NCBI GenBank assembly: GCA_018065895.1
Contig: JAGHSK010000052.1
Location: 1 to 36,360 of the forward strand
Reading direction: 5' to 3'
DNA length: 36,360 nt
Source: Candidatus Cacconaster equi
GTDB taxonomy: Bacteria; Bacteroidota; Bacteroidia; Bacteroidales; UBA932
In this document: piece by piece, positions 1 to 8,506 of the stretch
Layout: each line of letters opens with the position of its first letter
How positions within the stretch are numbered: the first letter of the stretch is position 1
Translations under genes and position numbers: made by a program
The notes under the pieces: model-generated
What the model was told of the DNA's origin: nothing
What the model saw: the letters and a program-made list of their open reading frames with translations, nothing else
Database searches by the model: none

Positions 1-444
1 AGCAAGGCCCTCAAGGGTCACTTTGAAAAGGCAGGAACCACTCCAAAGAAAAAACTCGTTGAGTTCAAGAACGATTTCCCTATGGAGCTCAAGTTGGGTG
101 ACACCATCTCAGTTGCAGACCTTTCAGAAGGTGTGAAGTATGTGGATGTTACCGGAACTTCAAAGGGTCACGGATTCCAGGGCGTTGTGAAACGTCACGG
201 ATTCCAGGGCGTCGGTGGAAGGACCCACGGTCAGGACGATAGACTTCGTCACCCTGGTTCACTCGGCGCATCTTCATGGCCATCAAGAGTTTTCAAAGGA
301 ATGCGTATGGCAGGCCATATGGGCTGCGACCGCGTTAAGGTATTCAATCTTGAGGTAATCAAGGTTGTCCCTGAAAACAATCTTCTTATTGTGAAAGGCT
401 CTGTACCAGGAGCCAAAGGTTCTTATGTAATTGTGGAGGACTAA
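1..444 (+). CDS. rplC: 50S ribosomal protein L3 (uL3), 5' end outside window
   Basis: L3 binds 23S rRNA early in 50S assembly and reaches the peptidyl-transferase centre. The reading frame is open from base 1, so the start codon lies to the left of the window; 147 C-terminal residues are visible. Recognition rests on [11 protein letters not shown], the [18 protein letters not shown] loop and [14 protein letters not shown], which form the L3 core that enters the ribosome interior. It is the first visible gene of an S10-type operon. Its stop is 4 nt before rplD, and the GGAGG inside its last codons can serve as the rplD ribosome-binding site. The identification is secure; only the missing N-terminus is unknown. 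Confidence 0.97.
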   Translation, partial: SKALKGHFEKAGTTPKKKLVEFKNDFPMELKLGDTISVADLSEGVKYVDVTGTSKGHGFQGVVKRHGFQGVGGRTHGQDDRLRHPGSLGASSWPSRVFKGMRMAGHMGCDRVKVFNLEVIKVVPENNLLIVKGSVPGAKGSYVIVED

Positions 445-448
445 GCGT

Positions 449-1075
449 ATGAAACTAGACGTTCTTAAAATTGACGGTAAGGCTTCTGGAAAGCAGGTTG
501 AGCTTGCAGAGGAAATCTTCGGCATCGAGCCATGTGACAACGCTATTTATCTTGACGTAAAGCAGTATCTTGCAAACCAGCGTCAGGGAACTCACAAGAC
601 CAAAGACCGCAGTGAAGTTGCATTCAGCACCAAGAAGATGGGTCGCCAGAAAGGCGGCGGAGGAGCACGTCACGGCAGCATCAAGGCCAACACTTATGTA
701 GGTGGTGGCACAGCTTTCGGTCCTAAGCCACGTGATTACGGCTTCAAGTTGAACAAGAAGGTTAAACAGCTTGCCCGCTTCTCAGCTTTGACATACAAGG
801 CAAGAGAAAACGCCATCACAATGGTTGAACCATTCGCAATGGATGCCCCTAAGACCAAGGAGTTCATCAAGATTCTTGAGAACCTCAAGGCTTACGGCAG
901 AAAGACTTTGGTCGTTCTTCCTGAAAATTCAAACAATATTTATCTGTCGTCTCGAAATCTTCCTGAGGTGAAAGTCATTACAGTTGACGAAATCAACACC
1001 TACGTACTGGTTGATGCAAATCATCTTGTACTTGTTGACGGTGTTCAGGACATTTTGGCTGAAAGACGTAAATAA
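449..1075 (+). CDS. rplD: 50S ribosomal protein L4 (uL4)
   Basis: L4 is a 50S protein whose long loop lines the nascent-peptide exit tunnel. The 208-residue product has the usual length. The basic loop with GTHKTKDRSEV and GRQKGGGGARHGS, about residues 49-75, is the tunnel extension, followed by the globular domain ending in VDGVQDILAERRK. The chosen start is the ATG at 449 (MKLDVLKIDG). An in-frame TTG at 431 would add six residues but lies inside rplC. GGAGGA sits 8 nt before the ATG. In gammaproteobacteria L4 autoregulates the S10 operon; whether it does here cannot be judged because the leader is outside the window. Confidence 0.97.
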   Translation: MKLDVLKIDGKASGKQVELAEEIFGIEPCDNAIYLDVKQYLANQRQGTHKTKDRSEVAFSTKKMGRQKGGGGARHGSIKANTYVGGGTAFGPKPRDYGFKLNKKVKQLARFSALTYKARENAITMVEPFAMDAPKTKEFIKILENLKAYGRKTLVVLPENSNNIYLSSRNLPEVKVITVDEINTYVLVDANHLVLVDGVQDILAERRK

Positions 1076-1087
1076 AACTAGACGAAA

Positions 1088-1378
1088 ATGGGAATCTTAA
1101 TTAAGCCACTCGTAACTGAAAAAATGACGATTCAAGGCGATAAATTGAATCGTTACGGTTTCATTGTTGACCGCACATCCAACAAGATTGAGATCAAGAA
1201 GGCGGTTGAACAGATGTATGGTGTTTCAGTCAAAGACGTCAATACTGTAAATTACCACGGAAAGCGCAGAAGCCGTTATACCAAGAACGGTTTGCAGACA
1301 GGCCGTACAAACCACTACAAGAAAGCGTTTGTCACTTTGGCCGGAGAGGATAAGATTGATTTTTATAGCAACATTTAA
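1088..1378 (+). CDS. rplW: 50S ribosomal protein L23 (uL23)
   Basis: L23 sits at the exit-tunnel mouth and docks trigger factor and the signal recognition particle. The 96-residue product is the normal size. It starts [14 protein letters not shown], the family N-terminus with the conserved TEK, followed by [28 protein letters not shown], the typical core helix and strand. It lies 12 nt after rplD and 5 nt before rplB, so it is co-transcribed and probably translationally coupled. Nothing is unusual. Confidence 0.96.
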   Translation: MGILIKPLVTEKMTIQGDKLNRYGFIVDRTSNKIEIKKAVEQMYGVSVKDVNTVNYHGKRRSRYTKNGLQTGRTNHYKKAFVTLAGEDKIDFYSNI

Positions 1379-1383
1379 AGGCC

Positions 1384-2208
1384 ATGGCAGTACGTAAATT
1401 CAAACCGGTAACTCCCGGTACAAGAAATAAGACTATCAGTACATTTGAGGAAATCACTTGCACTACTCCTGAGAAGAGCCTCCTGAAGCCTATCCGCTCA
1501 ACCGGTGGACGTAACAATCAGGGCAAGATGACAATCCGCTACATTGGCGGTGGCCATAAGAAAATGTATCGTGTCATTGACTTCCTCCGTGACAAAGATC
1601 AGTATACAGCTGTTGTAAAGACCATCGAGTACGACCCTAACCGCAGTGCACGCATTGCTTTGGTTTTGTACCAGGATGGTGAAAAACGTTACATCATTGC
1701 TCCTAACGGCATCAAAGTAGGTCAGGTGATCGCTTCTGGTTCCGGTGTAGCTCCTGAAATCGGTAACGCTCTTCCTTTATCAGAAATTCCGCTCGGTACT
1801 CTCGTACACAACATTGAGCTCCGTCCTGGTTGTGGTGCCGCAATGGCCCGCAGCGCCGGAACATTCGCTCAGCTTACAGCACGTGAGGGCGGCCACGCCA
1901 TCCTTCGTTTGCCTTCAGGCGAAACAAGAATGGTTTTGACTACCTGCCGCGCTACTGTTGGTACAGTATCAAATTCAGACCACAACCTGGAGTCTCACGG
2001 CAAAGCCGGACGTCGTCGCTGGTTGGGTCGCAGACCTCACAACCGGGGTGTTGTAATGAACCCAGTCGATCACCCTATGGGTGGTGGTGAAGGCCGTGCT
2101 TCCGGTGGACATCCACGTTCACGCAAGGGCCTGCCAGCTAAGGGATACAAGACTCGTAACCCTAAGAAGACTTCTAACAAGTTCATTATTGAGAGAAGAA
2201 AAAAATAA
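1384..2208 (+). CDS. rplB: 50S ribosomal protein L2 (uL2)
   Basis: L2 is one of the most conserved 50S proteins. It is needed for subunit joining and supports the peptidyl-transferase centre. The 274-residue product is full length. It opens [15 protein letters not shown], has the RNA-binding OB-fold stretch ([19 protein letters not shown]) and the C-terminal signature [16 protein letters not shown] with its invariant His, then [21 protein letters not shown]. It starts 5 nt after rplW. There is no sign of damage. Confidence 0.98.
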   Translation: MAVRKFKPVTPGTRNKTISTFEEITCTTPEKSLLKPIRSTGGRNNQGKMTIRYIGGGHKKMYRVIDFLRDKDQYTAVVKTIEYDPNRSARIALVLYQDGEKRYIIAPNGIKVGQVIASGSGVAPEIGNALPLSEIPLGTLVHNIELRPGCGAAMARSAGTFAQLTAREGGHAILRLPSGETRMVLTTCRATVGTVSNSDHNLESHGKAGRRRWLGRRPHNRGVVMNPVDHPMGGGEGRASGGHPRSRKGLPAKGYKTRNPKKTSNKFIIERRKK

Positions 2209-2230
2209 CGGAATAAAACTTATTTAGATT

Positions 2231-2497
2231 ATGAGTCGTTCACTTAGAAAAGGTCCGTATATTCAGGACAGCTTGGAAAAGAGAGTACTTGCCATGAACG
2301 ATGGCAGTATGAAGAAAGAAGTCATCAAGACTTGGTCACGCGCCAGCATGATCTCACCAGACTTTGTTGGACACACAATCGCTGTTCATAATGGCAACAA
2401 GTTTGTTCCGGTTTATGTAACAGAGAATATGGTTGGTCACAAGTTAGGAGAATTCGCTCCTACACGTACCTTCAAAGGTCACTCTGGTAATCGTTAA
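2231..2497 (+). CDS. rpsS: 30S ribosomal protein S19 (uS19)
   Basis: S19 belongs to the 30S head and contacts the A-site region and the L5 bridge. The 88-residue product begins [15 protein letters not shown]. It carries the family signature in [46 protein letters not shown], given here only as a landmark, and ends in the basic tail KGHSGNR. It follows rplB by 22 nt and precedes rplV by 20 nt in canonical S10 order. Its length and motifs are ordinary. Confidence 0.97.
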   Translation: MSRSLRKGPYIQDSLEKRVLAMNDGSMKKEVIKTWSRASMISPDFVGHTIAVHNGNKFVPVYVTENMVGHKLGEFAPTRTFKGHSGNR

Positions 2498-2505
2498 TAT
2501 TTAAA

Positions 2506-2511
2506 AAGGAG
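2506..2511 (+). promoter_or_regulatory. Shine-Dalgarno site of rplV
   Basis: AAGGAG lies in the non-coding gap between rpsS and rplV, 6 nt before the rplV ATG. It is a true intergenic Shine-Dalgarno. The purine runs before rplD and rpsC lie inside the preceding coding sequence and may simply encode Glu-Glu or Glu-Asp. Most other genes in this window have no such site, as expected for Bacteroidota, so this one stands out and fixes the rplV start. Confidence 0.7.
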
Positions 2512-2517
2512 ATTACA

Positions 2518-2958
2518 ATGGGAGCTAGAAAGCACAATATGGCCGAAAGGCTTAAGGAAATAAAGAAGCAGACAGCTATCGCAAAGCTGAATGACGTTCC
2601 TACCTCACCTCAGAAGATGCGTCTTGTAGCCGATATCATCAGAGGTGTAGAAGTTAACAAGGCTTTGGATATTCTTCACTATTCAAAGAAAGAGGCTTCT
2701 GTACGTCTTGAGAAACTTCTCCGTAGCGCAATCGCCAACTGGGAAGCCAAGAATGAGGAGTCTCGCAAGGAGCTTGAAAACGGCAATGTATTCGTTCAGA
2801 CCGTAATGGTTGACGGCGGACGTCAGCTCAAGCGTATCCGCACAGCCCCTCAGGGTCGTGCCGCACGCATCCGCAAGCGTTCAAACCACGTGACAATCAT
2901 TGTTGCAGCCAAGAAGAAAGAAGAGAAACCTGTTGAAAAACCAGCAAAGGAGGAATAA
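2518..2958 (+). CDS. rplV: 50S ribosomal protein L22 (uL22)
   Basis: L22 binds several 23S rRNA domains and lines the exit tunnel with its beta-hairpin. The 146-residue product has an N-terminal extension ([18 protein letters not shown]) before the domain proper, which starts near [22 protein letters not shown]. The hairpin loop is near [27 protein letters not shown], and a charged Lys/Glu tail follows. The ATG at 2518 was preferred to the internal ATG at 2539 because of the AAGGAG site just upstream. The extension resembles that of other Bacteroidetes L22 proteins. rpsC starts 3 nt after its stop. Confidence 0.96.
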   Translation: MGARKHNMAERLKEIKKQTAIAKLNDVPTSPQKMRLVADIIRGVEVNKALDILHYSKKEASVRLEKLLRSAIANWEAKNEESRKELENGNVFVQTVMVDGGRQLKRIRTAPQGRAARIRKRSNHVTIIVAAKKKEEKPVEKPAKEE

Positions 2959-2961
2959 ATT

Positions 2962-3732
2962 ATGGGACAGAAAACAAATCCTATTAGCAACCGTGTAGGT
3001 ATTATCCGTGGTTGGGATTCAAACTGGTATGGAGATTATCCTGAGAGAATTCTTGAAGATGCCAAGATCCGTGAGTATCTTACTGCACGTCTTTCAAAGG
3101 CATCTCTTTCAAAGATCGTCATCGAGCGTACTTTGAAGCTTATCACTGTCACCATCAATACCGCTCGTCCGGGTGTGATTATCGGAAAGGGTGGTCAGGA
3201 AGTTGACAAGCTGAAGGAAGAATTGAAGAAGATTTGCAACAAAGAGGTTCAGATCAACATCTTTGAAGTTAAACGTCCTGAAGTTGACGCCAACATCGTT
3301 GCCAACAACATTGCGCGCCAGGTTGAAGGTCGTGTATCATATCGCCGCGCCATCAAGATGGCAGTTGCATCTACAATGCGTATGGGCGCTGAAGGTATCA
3401 AGGTACAGATCAGCGGTCGTGTAGGTGGAGCTGAAATGGCAAGAAGTGAAATGTTCAAGGAGGGCCGTACTCCTCTTCACACCATCCGTGCTGACATCGA
3501 CTATGCACTTGCAGAGGCTCACACCAAAGTAGGTGTTCTTGGTGTAAAGGTATGGATCTGCAATGGTGAGGTTTACGGAAAACGCGATCTCACTCCTAAT
3601 GCAGGTGTTGCAGCAAATGCAGCTCAGGCAGCAGGTACAGGCGAGCGTCGTGAGCATGGTGATCGTCGTCGTGGTGGCAACCGCAATGGTGGCCGTCGTG
3701 GCGGAGAGCGTCGCCCACGCAGGGAAGAATAA
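2962..3732 (+). CDS. rpsC: 30S ribosomal protein S3 (uS3) with Arg/Gly-rich tail
   Basis: S3 forms part of the mRNA entry channel and its helicase activity. The product has 256 residues. It opens [22 protein letters not shown], has the KH-type [18 protein letters not shown] motif, about residues 71-90, and the C-terminal domain [16 protein letters not shown]. After about residue 210 comes a low-complexity tail rich in Ala, then Arg, Gly and Asn, ending RRPRREE. The Shine-Dalgarno-like AAGGAGGA lies in the last codons of rplV, 8 nt before the ATG. The gene is the last in the cluster, followed at once by a terminator, which is unusual because rplP normally follows. Confidence 0.97.
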   Translation: MGQKTNPISNRVGIIRGWDSNWYGDYPERILEDAKIREYLTARLSKASLSKIVIERTLKLITVTINTARPGVIIGKGGQEVDKLKEELKKICNKEVQINIFEVKRPEVDANIVANNIARQVEGRVSYRRAIKMAVASTMRMGAEGIKVQISGRVGGAEMARSEMFKEGRTPLHTIRADIDYALAEAHTKVGVLGVKVWICNGEVYGKRDLTPNAGVAANAAQAAGTGERREHGDRRRGGNRNGGRRGGERRPRREE

Positions 3733-3750
3733 TCATTCCTTCATAAACAG

Positions 3751-3783
3751 ACAGGGGTCGCATTTCTGCGGCCCCTGTTTTTT
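3751..3783 (+). terminator. Rho-independent terminator of the ribosomal operon
   Basis: An 11-bp stem pairs ACAGGGGTCGC (3751-3761) with GCGGCCCCTGT (3768-3778), with one G-U pair and the six-base loop ATTTCT. A T run (3778-3783) follows. It starts 19 nt after the rpsC stop. The opposite strand lacks a good T run after the stem, so it should act mainly on the ribosomal transcript. Confidence 0.9.
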
Positions 3784-3798
3784 ATTTCGTTTTAAAGG

Positions 3799-4593
3799 TT
3801 ATTCTGCCGGGTCGAGATTTGAAAGTGCCCAGGCGTAGATGAGAAAGTTCTTGTCGGAATTCCAGGCTTCCTGATAAAGACGAGCCACTTCCGCAAGCCA
3901 GGCCTGTGACCTGAAACCATCGTCACTATAACCTACCTGTGCAGTGCCGCCGGCCTTGTAGTACATCTCTCTTGTCGTAGAACAGATACGCGCGTAGCGA
4001 CCAGTATATTCTTTGAGCTGATCGTTAGTCACGTTGAGGTAATATTCGAGCATTTCGTCGGTAGGGTGCTTGCCCGGGTCGAGATATGTCGAATCTGCGA
4101 TATATACGGTAACACCGTCCTTGAATACGTACGGTTCATAAAATCCTGCAGTGTACATATCTTCAAACACTACACCCTTTACAGGAAACTGAGCTCCTGA
4201 CTGCCAGGTTATGAATTTTCTGACCTTCTCGACGTCATCGAACCGAATGGCCCCGGTGGCATCAAATACCGCATTTACAATCCAGGTGGCCAACTTTTCG
4301 GCAGATGGGTTCAGCAGGTATACCAATGCCTTTTTCGGAGCTTTCAGATAGATGTCTTCTCCTGTATAATATTGATAAAGTTCAACCGGAAAACCTTCCC
4401 AACCGGGGATGTCTTCTTTCACCTCAATGAGTGAGTCCACCATATAAGCGGCGCCGAGCGACTCCTGGCATCTTGCAGTGAGTACTTCCAGAGAATCACG
4501 CATATATTTTCTTACCTCCGGAGCGGCTTTCGGAGAACTGCATCCTGACAGCATCAAGGCAAGTAGGATGACAGCAAAAAAGAAATTCTTCAT
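3799..4593 (-). CDS. Uncharacterised lipoprotein
   Basis: I do not recognise a family for this 264-residue protein. It has a lipoprotein signal: a hydrophobic stretch, then LSGC with the lipid-bearing Cys at residue 18, so it is probably anchored in the envelope. The rest is rich in Tyr, Asp and Glu and predicted soluble, with Trp and Tyr clusters near ELYQYYTGED and EYYLNVTNDQ. It starts 21 nt downstream of the aroC stop on the same strand, so it is probably the last gene of the aro operon, although no link to aromatic biosynthesis is visible. It converges on the ribosomal operon. Confidence 0.8.
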   Translation of the reverse strand: MKNFFFAVILLALMLSGCSSPKAAPEVRKYMRDSLEVLTARCQESLGAAYMVDSLIEVKEDIPGWEGFPVELYQYYTGEDIYLKAPKKALVYLLNPSAEKLATWIVNAVFDATGAIRFDDVEKVRKFITWQSGAQFPVKGVVFEDMYTAGFYEPYVFKDGVTVYIADSTYLDPGKHPTDEMLEYYLNVTNDQLKEYTGRYARICSTTREMYYKAGGTAQVGYSDDGFRSQAWLAEVARLYQEAWNSDKNFLIYAWALSNLDPAE

Positions 4594-4614
4594 ATTGTCG
4601 ATGTTTAAGATTTC

Positions 4615-5655
4615 CTAAATGGATCCCGGACGCTTCTCCATATCTTTCATCAGAAGGTCAACCAGGGTTATGGCTGTCATTGCTTCAACCACAGGAGGGA
4701 CACGCAGTGCGAAGCAGGTATCGTGTCGTCCCGGCACGGAGATGTCCGTCATCTGTTTTTTGATGAAGTCGAAGGTGCTTTGCTTCTTGATGATGCTTGA
4801 AGTAGGTTTGACGGCTATACGGAAGATTATGTCGTTTCCGTTGGAGATTCCGCCATTGATTCCGCCGGCACCGTTTTTTGACGTGTGCCCTTTGTCGTCA
4901 ATGAACGGGTCATTGTGCTCGGAGCCTTTCATCCTCGAAGCGGCGAATCCGTCACCGAACTCAATGCCGCGTATTCCCGGAATAGTGAATATGGCATGTG
5001 AGAGCATTGATTCCAGAGAGTCGAAGAAAGGTTCGCCAAGCCCGGCAGGCACTTTCCGGCAGGTACATTCGATGATTCCGCCGAGAGAATCGCCTTCAGC
5101 AATTGTTTTGTCGAGGAGCGCCTCCACGTCCGACCAATTTTCAGTGGATATGCCTCCGACTTCAATCAGGCGTGCCTTTATTTCGATAGGGCTGATGATT
5201 TTTTTCGCCACAACTCCCGCTCCGACAAGAGGAAGCGTCATACGGCCGGAAAAGAAGCCTCCTCCCATGAAATCCGTATTCTCGAAATCACGTTTGCGTG
5301 AAGAATATTTTATATAGGCTGTGAAGTCGGCGTGGCCCGGGCGTGGAACATTTCTGAACGGAGTGTAATCTTCCGGGTGGATGTTGTTGTTCTCAAAGGT
5401 GATGGTGAGAGCCTTGCCATTTGTTACTTTTTTCCCCTCCGCATTCTTGGAAACACCACTTTCAATGACAGGGACATCCTCCTCGATGCGGGAGGTGGTC
5501 CCTTTTGCTCCGCTTTTCCGGCGGAGGATGTCCTGTGCGAAGTCCGCCTCCTGAAGAGGCATTCCTGCAGGGACTCCTGTTATTGTTATTCCGATGACCG
5601 GTGCGTGTGATGCTCCGAAAATCTGAACCTGGAATTTTTCTCCGAAAGTATTCAT
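4615..5655 (-). CDS. aroC: Chorismate synthase, divergent short type
   Basis: The enzyme converts 5-enolpyruvylshikimate-3-phosphate to chorismate using reduced FMN, the last step of the shikimate pathway. The 346-residue product is recognisable from MNTFGEKFQVQIFG, PRPGHADFTAYIKY, FSGRMTLPLVGAGVVAKKI and the C-terminal GRHDTCFALRVPPVVEAMTA. The His of PRPGHAD, one of the two catalytic histidines of the family, is present. The usual GESHG motif reads GASHA, keeping the His but losing the Glu, and the usual GGGHFSGR reads GGGFFSGR. The GGGxFSGR form also differs from the GGGRSSARET form common in Bacteroidetes. Its ATG overlaps the aroD-aroA stop in an ATGA, so translation is coupled. Confidence 0.93.
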   Translation of the reverse strand: MNTFGEKFQVQIFGASHAPVIGITITGVPAGMPLQEADFAQDILRRKSGAKGTTSRIEEDVPVIESGVSKNAEGKKVTNGKALTITFENNNIHPEDYTPFRNVPRPGHADFTAYIKYSSRKRDFENTDFMGGGFFSGRMTLPLVGAGVVAKKIISPIEIKARLIEVGGISTENWSDVEALLDKTIAEGDSLGGIIECTCRKVPAGLGEPFFDSLESMLSHAIFTIPGIRGIEFGDGFAASRMKGSEHNDPFIDDKGHTSKNGAGGINGGISNGNDIIFRIAVKPTSSIIKKQSTFDFIKKQMTDISVPGRHDTCFALRVPPVVEAMTAITLVDLLMKDMEKRPGSI

Positions 5656-7580
5656 TGTTTCTTTTTTGTTTTCAGTTTTTCAATGGTCTCTACAAAGTTA
5701 GGAAAAGATTTCCCAATTGATTCCATATCTTCGATTTCTACGGGTCCTTTTGCCATGAGAGAGGCTATATAGAGCGACATTGCAAGGCGGTGGTCGCCGT
5801 GGGCAGAGCATTTTGCGCTTTCATACACGAAATTTTCACATCCGTATATGTAAATTTCATCCCCTGCAATATGGCTCTGAACACCCAATTTTTCGAATTC
5901 CTTCGAGAAGGTGAGAGCACGGTTGCTCTCCTTGTTCCTGAGCCGGTTGATACCGGCTATGATGCTCTCGCCTTCCGCCTGTGAGGCCAATAAAAAGAGT
6001 GGCGCAAAGAGGTCGGGGCAGTCGGAGATGTCGTAGTAGAATGGGCTGATAATGGACTTCCGGACATTCACCACGTCCTTGTCCTCCACTATGTCAATCA
6101 AACACTCTTCCATAATCAAGAACATCACGGCATCGGCCTGTTGGGAGTAGGTGTCCAGCCCTTTCAGTGTGATGTCGCCCATTATGGCGCCTGCCGCCAG
6201 CAGAAGAGCGGCGGAACTCCAGTCTTTTTCTATTTGAAGTCCGAAAACAGGCTCCACTTTCTGCAACGGCTCCACGTAGCAGACCATCTCCTCTTCATCG
6301 TCAACAGGTATTTCATATTTCGTCAATCCGAAGAATGAAGCGATGTAGGTGGTGAGGTTGATGTATGGAGAACTGGTCACGTTGGATATGTCTATCATGC
6401 TGCCGTTTTTGCACTGGCTCAGTGCGAGCAGCATACCCGATATCATCTGTGATCCTTTCTTGCCGCTGAGGAAGATCGCTCCTCCTTTCAGATGGCCGTG
6501 GACGGTTACGGGCAGATAACTCTTGTCGGTGTAATCAAGGGTGATGCCGAGTTTCCTCAAGGCTGTCTTATGCTCGTCGATGCGGCGTCCGAGCAGACTT
6601 TTCTCCCCCGTTATGGTTATATCCTCTTGTGAGAGACCTGCCAGGGGAATGCAGAGACGTGCCAGAAGAGCGGATTCTCCTACAAAGAATCTGTTGTCCT
6701 TCACGACAAGACCTTTTTCGAGAATGTTCTGATGGCCCGTCACTGTCATTACTTCGCCTTCGAGAAATATCTCTGCACCGAGGCTCTCGGCCACACCCAT
6801 TGCGGCCCTGGTATCATCGCAGAGGGTAATGCCATACAATTTGGTTGTGCCCTCCGCCAGAGCGGCAAGCAGTATGGCCCTTTGGGCAAAGCTCTTTGAT
6901 GCCGGCAATTGCGCTTCTCCCCGAAGCCTGATCATATCATCGTCCAGAAAGTCGGCATATATGGGCTGACCGTCGGCCGTTGCCTTGTTCCTTGCCGGTG
7001 CAATATAGAAAAGCGGCGCCCCTTTGGAAAATGAAGCGAGGCGGGAGTTGTATCCCTCGCGGCCCATTGCAAATGCCACAAGCTTCTCTGCCGGGAAATG
7101 ATTGTACAGTTTCAGAATGGTGGATGAATCCTCTTTCCGGCAGGCGGTAGTGACCACTTTTACGATATCTGCGCCTTGGTAGAAGGCATCTTGAGCTATG
7201 CTGACAAGCTCTTTCAGGGGTTCGGTGATTTTGTAATTGTGGTGGGAGAGGATAATTTTGCAGCCCTTGTTCAGCGCAAGACTGATGAGCCATTTGCGGG
7301 AGTGCTCCGGCCAGTCCAGGGGAATGTCAACGTAATCCGCTCCCGAAAGTATGGCTGAGGTAAGTTTGTTGGTGGCCTCCTCCATCTGGCTGGGGCTCTC
7401 GATGTGAAAGGTGGCAATCAATTGCGAGCGTCTTTCCATTGAAAACAGCTCGTTCAGCTGTTCATCGTCCAGCATGCAGTCATCAAGCCTTATCTCTATG
7501 GCCGCACCGCTTCTGGTATGAGCCATAAAGTTACAATAGGTGTTCGATGCCCCTTTCAGACTGTAACAGATGAGTCCCAT
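5652..7580 (-). CDS. aroD/aroA: Fusion of type I 3-dehydroquinate dehydratase and EPSP synthase
   Basis: This single 642-residue frame holds two shikimate enzymes. Residues about 1-215 are a class I (Schiff-base) 3-dehydroquinate dehydratase. His114 in LSHHNY and Lys141 in GADIVK have the same 27-residue spacing as E. coli His143/Lys170, and the substrate-binding MGREGYNSR and ADGQ motifs follow. Residues about 217-642 are EPSP synthase: LPASKSFAQRAILLAALAEGTT with Lys229, DCPDLFAPL, LRNKESNR, GDHRLAMS and GKSFPNFVE. Some EPSP synthase loops are diverged, for example GRRIDEHKTAL where RP is usual. It overlaps aroB by 25 nt and aroC by 4 nt. The sequence is continuous with no stop, so it is a real gene fusion and not two adjacent genes. 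Confidence 0.93.
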   Translation of the reverse strand: MGLICYSLKGASNTYCNFMAHTRSGAAIEIRLDDCMLDDEQLNELFSMERRSQLIATFHIESPSQMEEATNKLTSAILSGADYVDIPLDWPEHSRKWLISLALNKGCKIILSHHNYKITEPLKELVSIAQDAFYQGADIVKVVTTACRKEDSSTILKLYNHFPAEKLVAFAMGREGYNSRLASFSKGAPLFYIAPARNKATADGQPIYADFLDDDMIRLRGEAQLPASKSFAQRAILLAALAEGTTKLYGITLCDDTRAAMGVAESLGAEIFLEGEVMTVTGHQNILEKGLVVKDNRFFVGESALLARLCIPLAGLSQEDITITGEKSLLGRRIDEHKTALRKLGITLDYTDKSYLPVTVHGHLKGGAIFLSGKKGSQMISGMLLALSQCKNGSMIDISNVTSSPYINLTTYIASFFGLTKYEIPVDDEEEMVCYVEPLQKVEPVFGLQIEKDWSSAALLLAAGAIMGDITLKGLDTYSQQADAVMFLIMEECLIDIVEDKDVVNVRKSIISPFYYDISDCPDLFAPLFLLASQAEGESIIAGINRLRNKESNRALTFSKEFEKLGVQSHIAGDEIYIYGCENFVYESAKCSAHGDHRLAMSLYIASLMAKGPVEIEDMESIGKSFPNFVETIEKLKTKKKQ

Positions 7581-8506
7581 AGAACGGCTTCTCCTATCTT
7601 TATGGGGAGGACAAGGGTAATCTTGCCACCCTCTCTTTTTTTGTCCTGAAGTATGGCCTTTTGCAGAAGGTCCATCTCTAGGGAAGTCTCCACAGGCAGG
7701 CCGACGGCTTTGAAATCAGACATTATTTTCTCCAATATGTCCTGTTCCATCAGTCCCAGTCTGACCGATTCCTGCGCGGCCATGATGATGCCGGCAGCCA
7801 CTGCTTCCCCGTGGAGGAAGCAACTGTCGTATTTTTCTATTGCGTGAGCGAAGGTATGACCCAGATTCAGCAGATGGCGGATATTGCGGTCCAGTGGATC
7901 CTTGCTGACGATGTCGCATTTTATTTCAACTGCCCTTCGGATGAGAGGCGTCAGTTCCTTTATTGAACGGATGGGGCCTGAGAAGTATTCAACAGCTTCA
8001 CCATATGCCTTCGCATCCCTTATGAGGAAGGTTTTCAACATCTCTGCAGCTCCACAAAGAAGTTCCCTTTTCGGCAGACTCTCAAGAAATTCCGGGTTGA
8101 TATAGACCCACTCCGCTTCGCAGAAAGTGCCCGCCATATTCTTGAAACGGTCGAAATTCACGCCGTTCTTTCCCCCGATGGCCGCATCCACCTGAGCGAG
8201 GAGGGTGGTGGGGATGAGACCGAAATTCAATCCACGCTTGTATATCGAAGCGACGAATCCGGTGATGTCTGTCGTGATGCCGCCGCCCATTCCCACAAGG
8301 AAGGTGTTTCTGTCTGCTTCAAGTTCAATCAGTTTTCCGATGACCTCCTCGACCGTATCGAATGTTTTATTCTCCTCGGATGCGTGTATGAAAATCCTGG
8401 GGCAGTCCGGAAGGAGAGAGGGACTGTCCTTAAAACAATCATCAATGACAGCGATGGTGCCGCTGCCATTGATGAAGGGTTTGTCGTATGTTATGTTATT
8501 TCTCAA
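7556..8506 (-). CDS. aroB: 3-Dehydroquinate synthase
   Basis: This NAD- and zinc-dependent enzyme converts DAHP to 3-dehydroquinate, the second step of the shikimate pathway. The motifs are clear: GMGGGITTDITGF for nucleotide binding, PTTLLAQVDAAIGGKNGVNF, and the zinc ligands Glu in GAAEMLKT, His in LNLGHTFAHAIE and His in FLHGEAVAAG. The frame stays open further upstream to 8683, but that part lies wholly inside the preceding gene and shows no family similarity. I therefore place the start at the TTG at 8506 (LRNNITYDKPF), giving 316 residues and an 11-nt overlap with the upstream stop. This is a little shorter than typical AroB (about 350). The start is less certain than the identity. Confidence 0.92.
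   Translation of the reverse strand: MRNNITYDKPFINGSGTIAVIDDCFKDSPSLLPDCPRIFIHASEENKTFDTVEEVIGKLIELEADRNTFLVGMGGGITTDITGFVASIYKRGLNFGLIPTTLLAQVDAAIGGKNGVNFDRFKNMAGTFCEAEWVYINPEFLESLPKRELLCGAAEMLKTFLIRDAKAYGEAVEYFSGPIRSIKELTPLIRRAVEIKCDIVSKDPLDRNIRHLLNLGHTFAHAIEKYDSCFLHGEAVAAGIIMAAQESVRLGLMEQDILEKIMSDFKAVGLPVETSLEMDLLQKAILQDKKREGGKITLVLPIKIGEAVLWDSSVTV

Noticed and set aside
4619-5317. Antisense ORF opposite aroC
   Set aside because: It is a shadow of aroC with no motif of its own; aroC has full family similarity.
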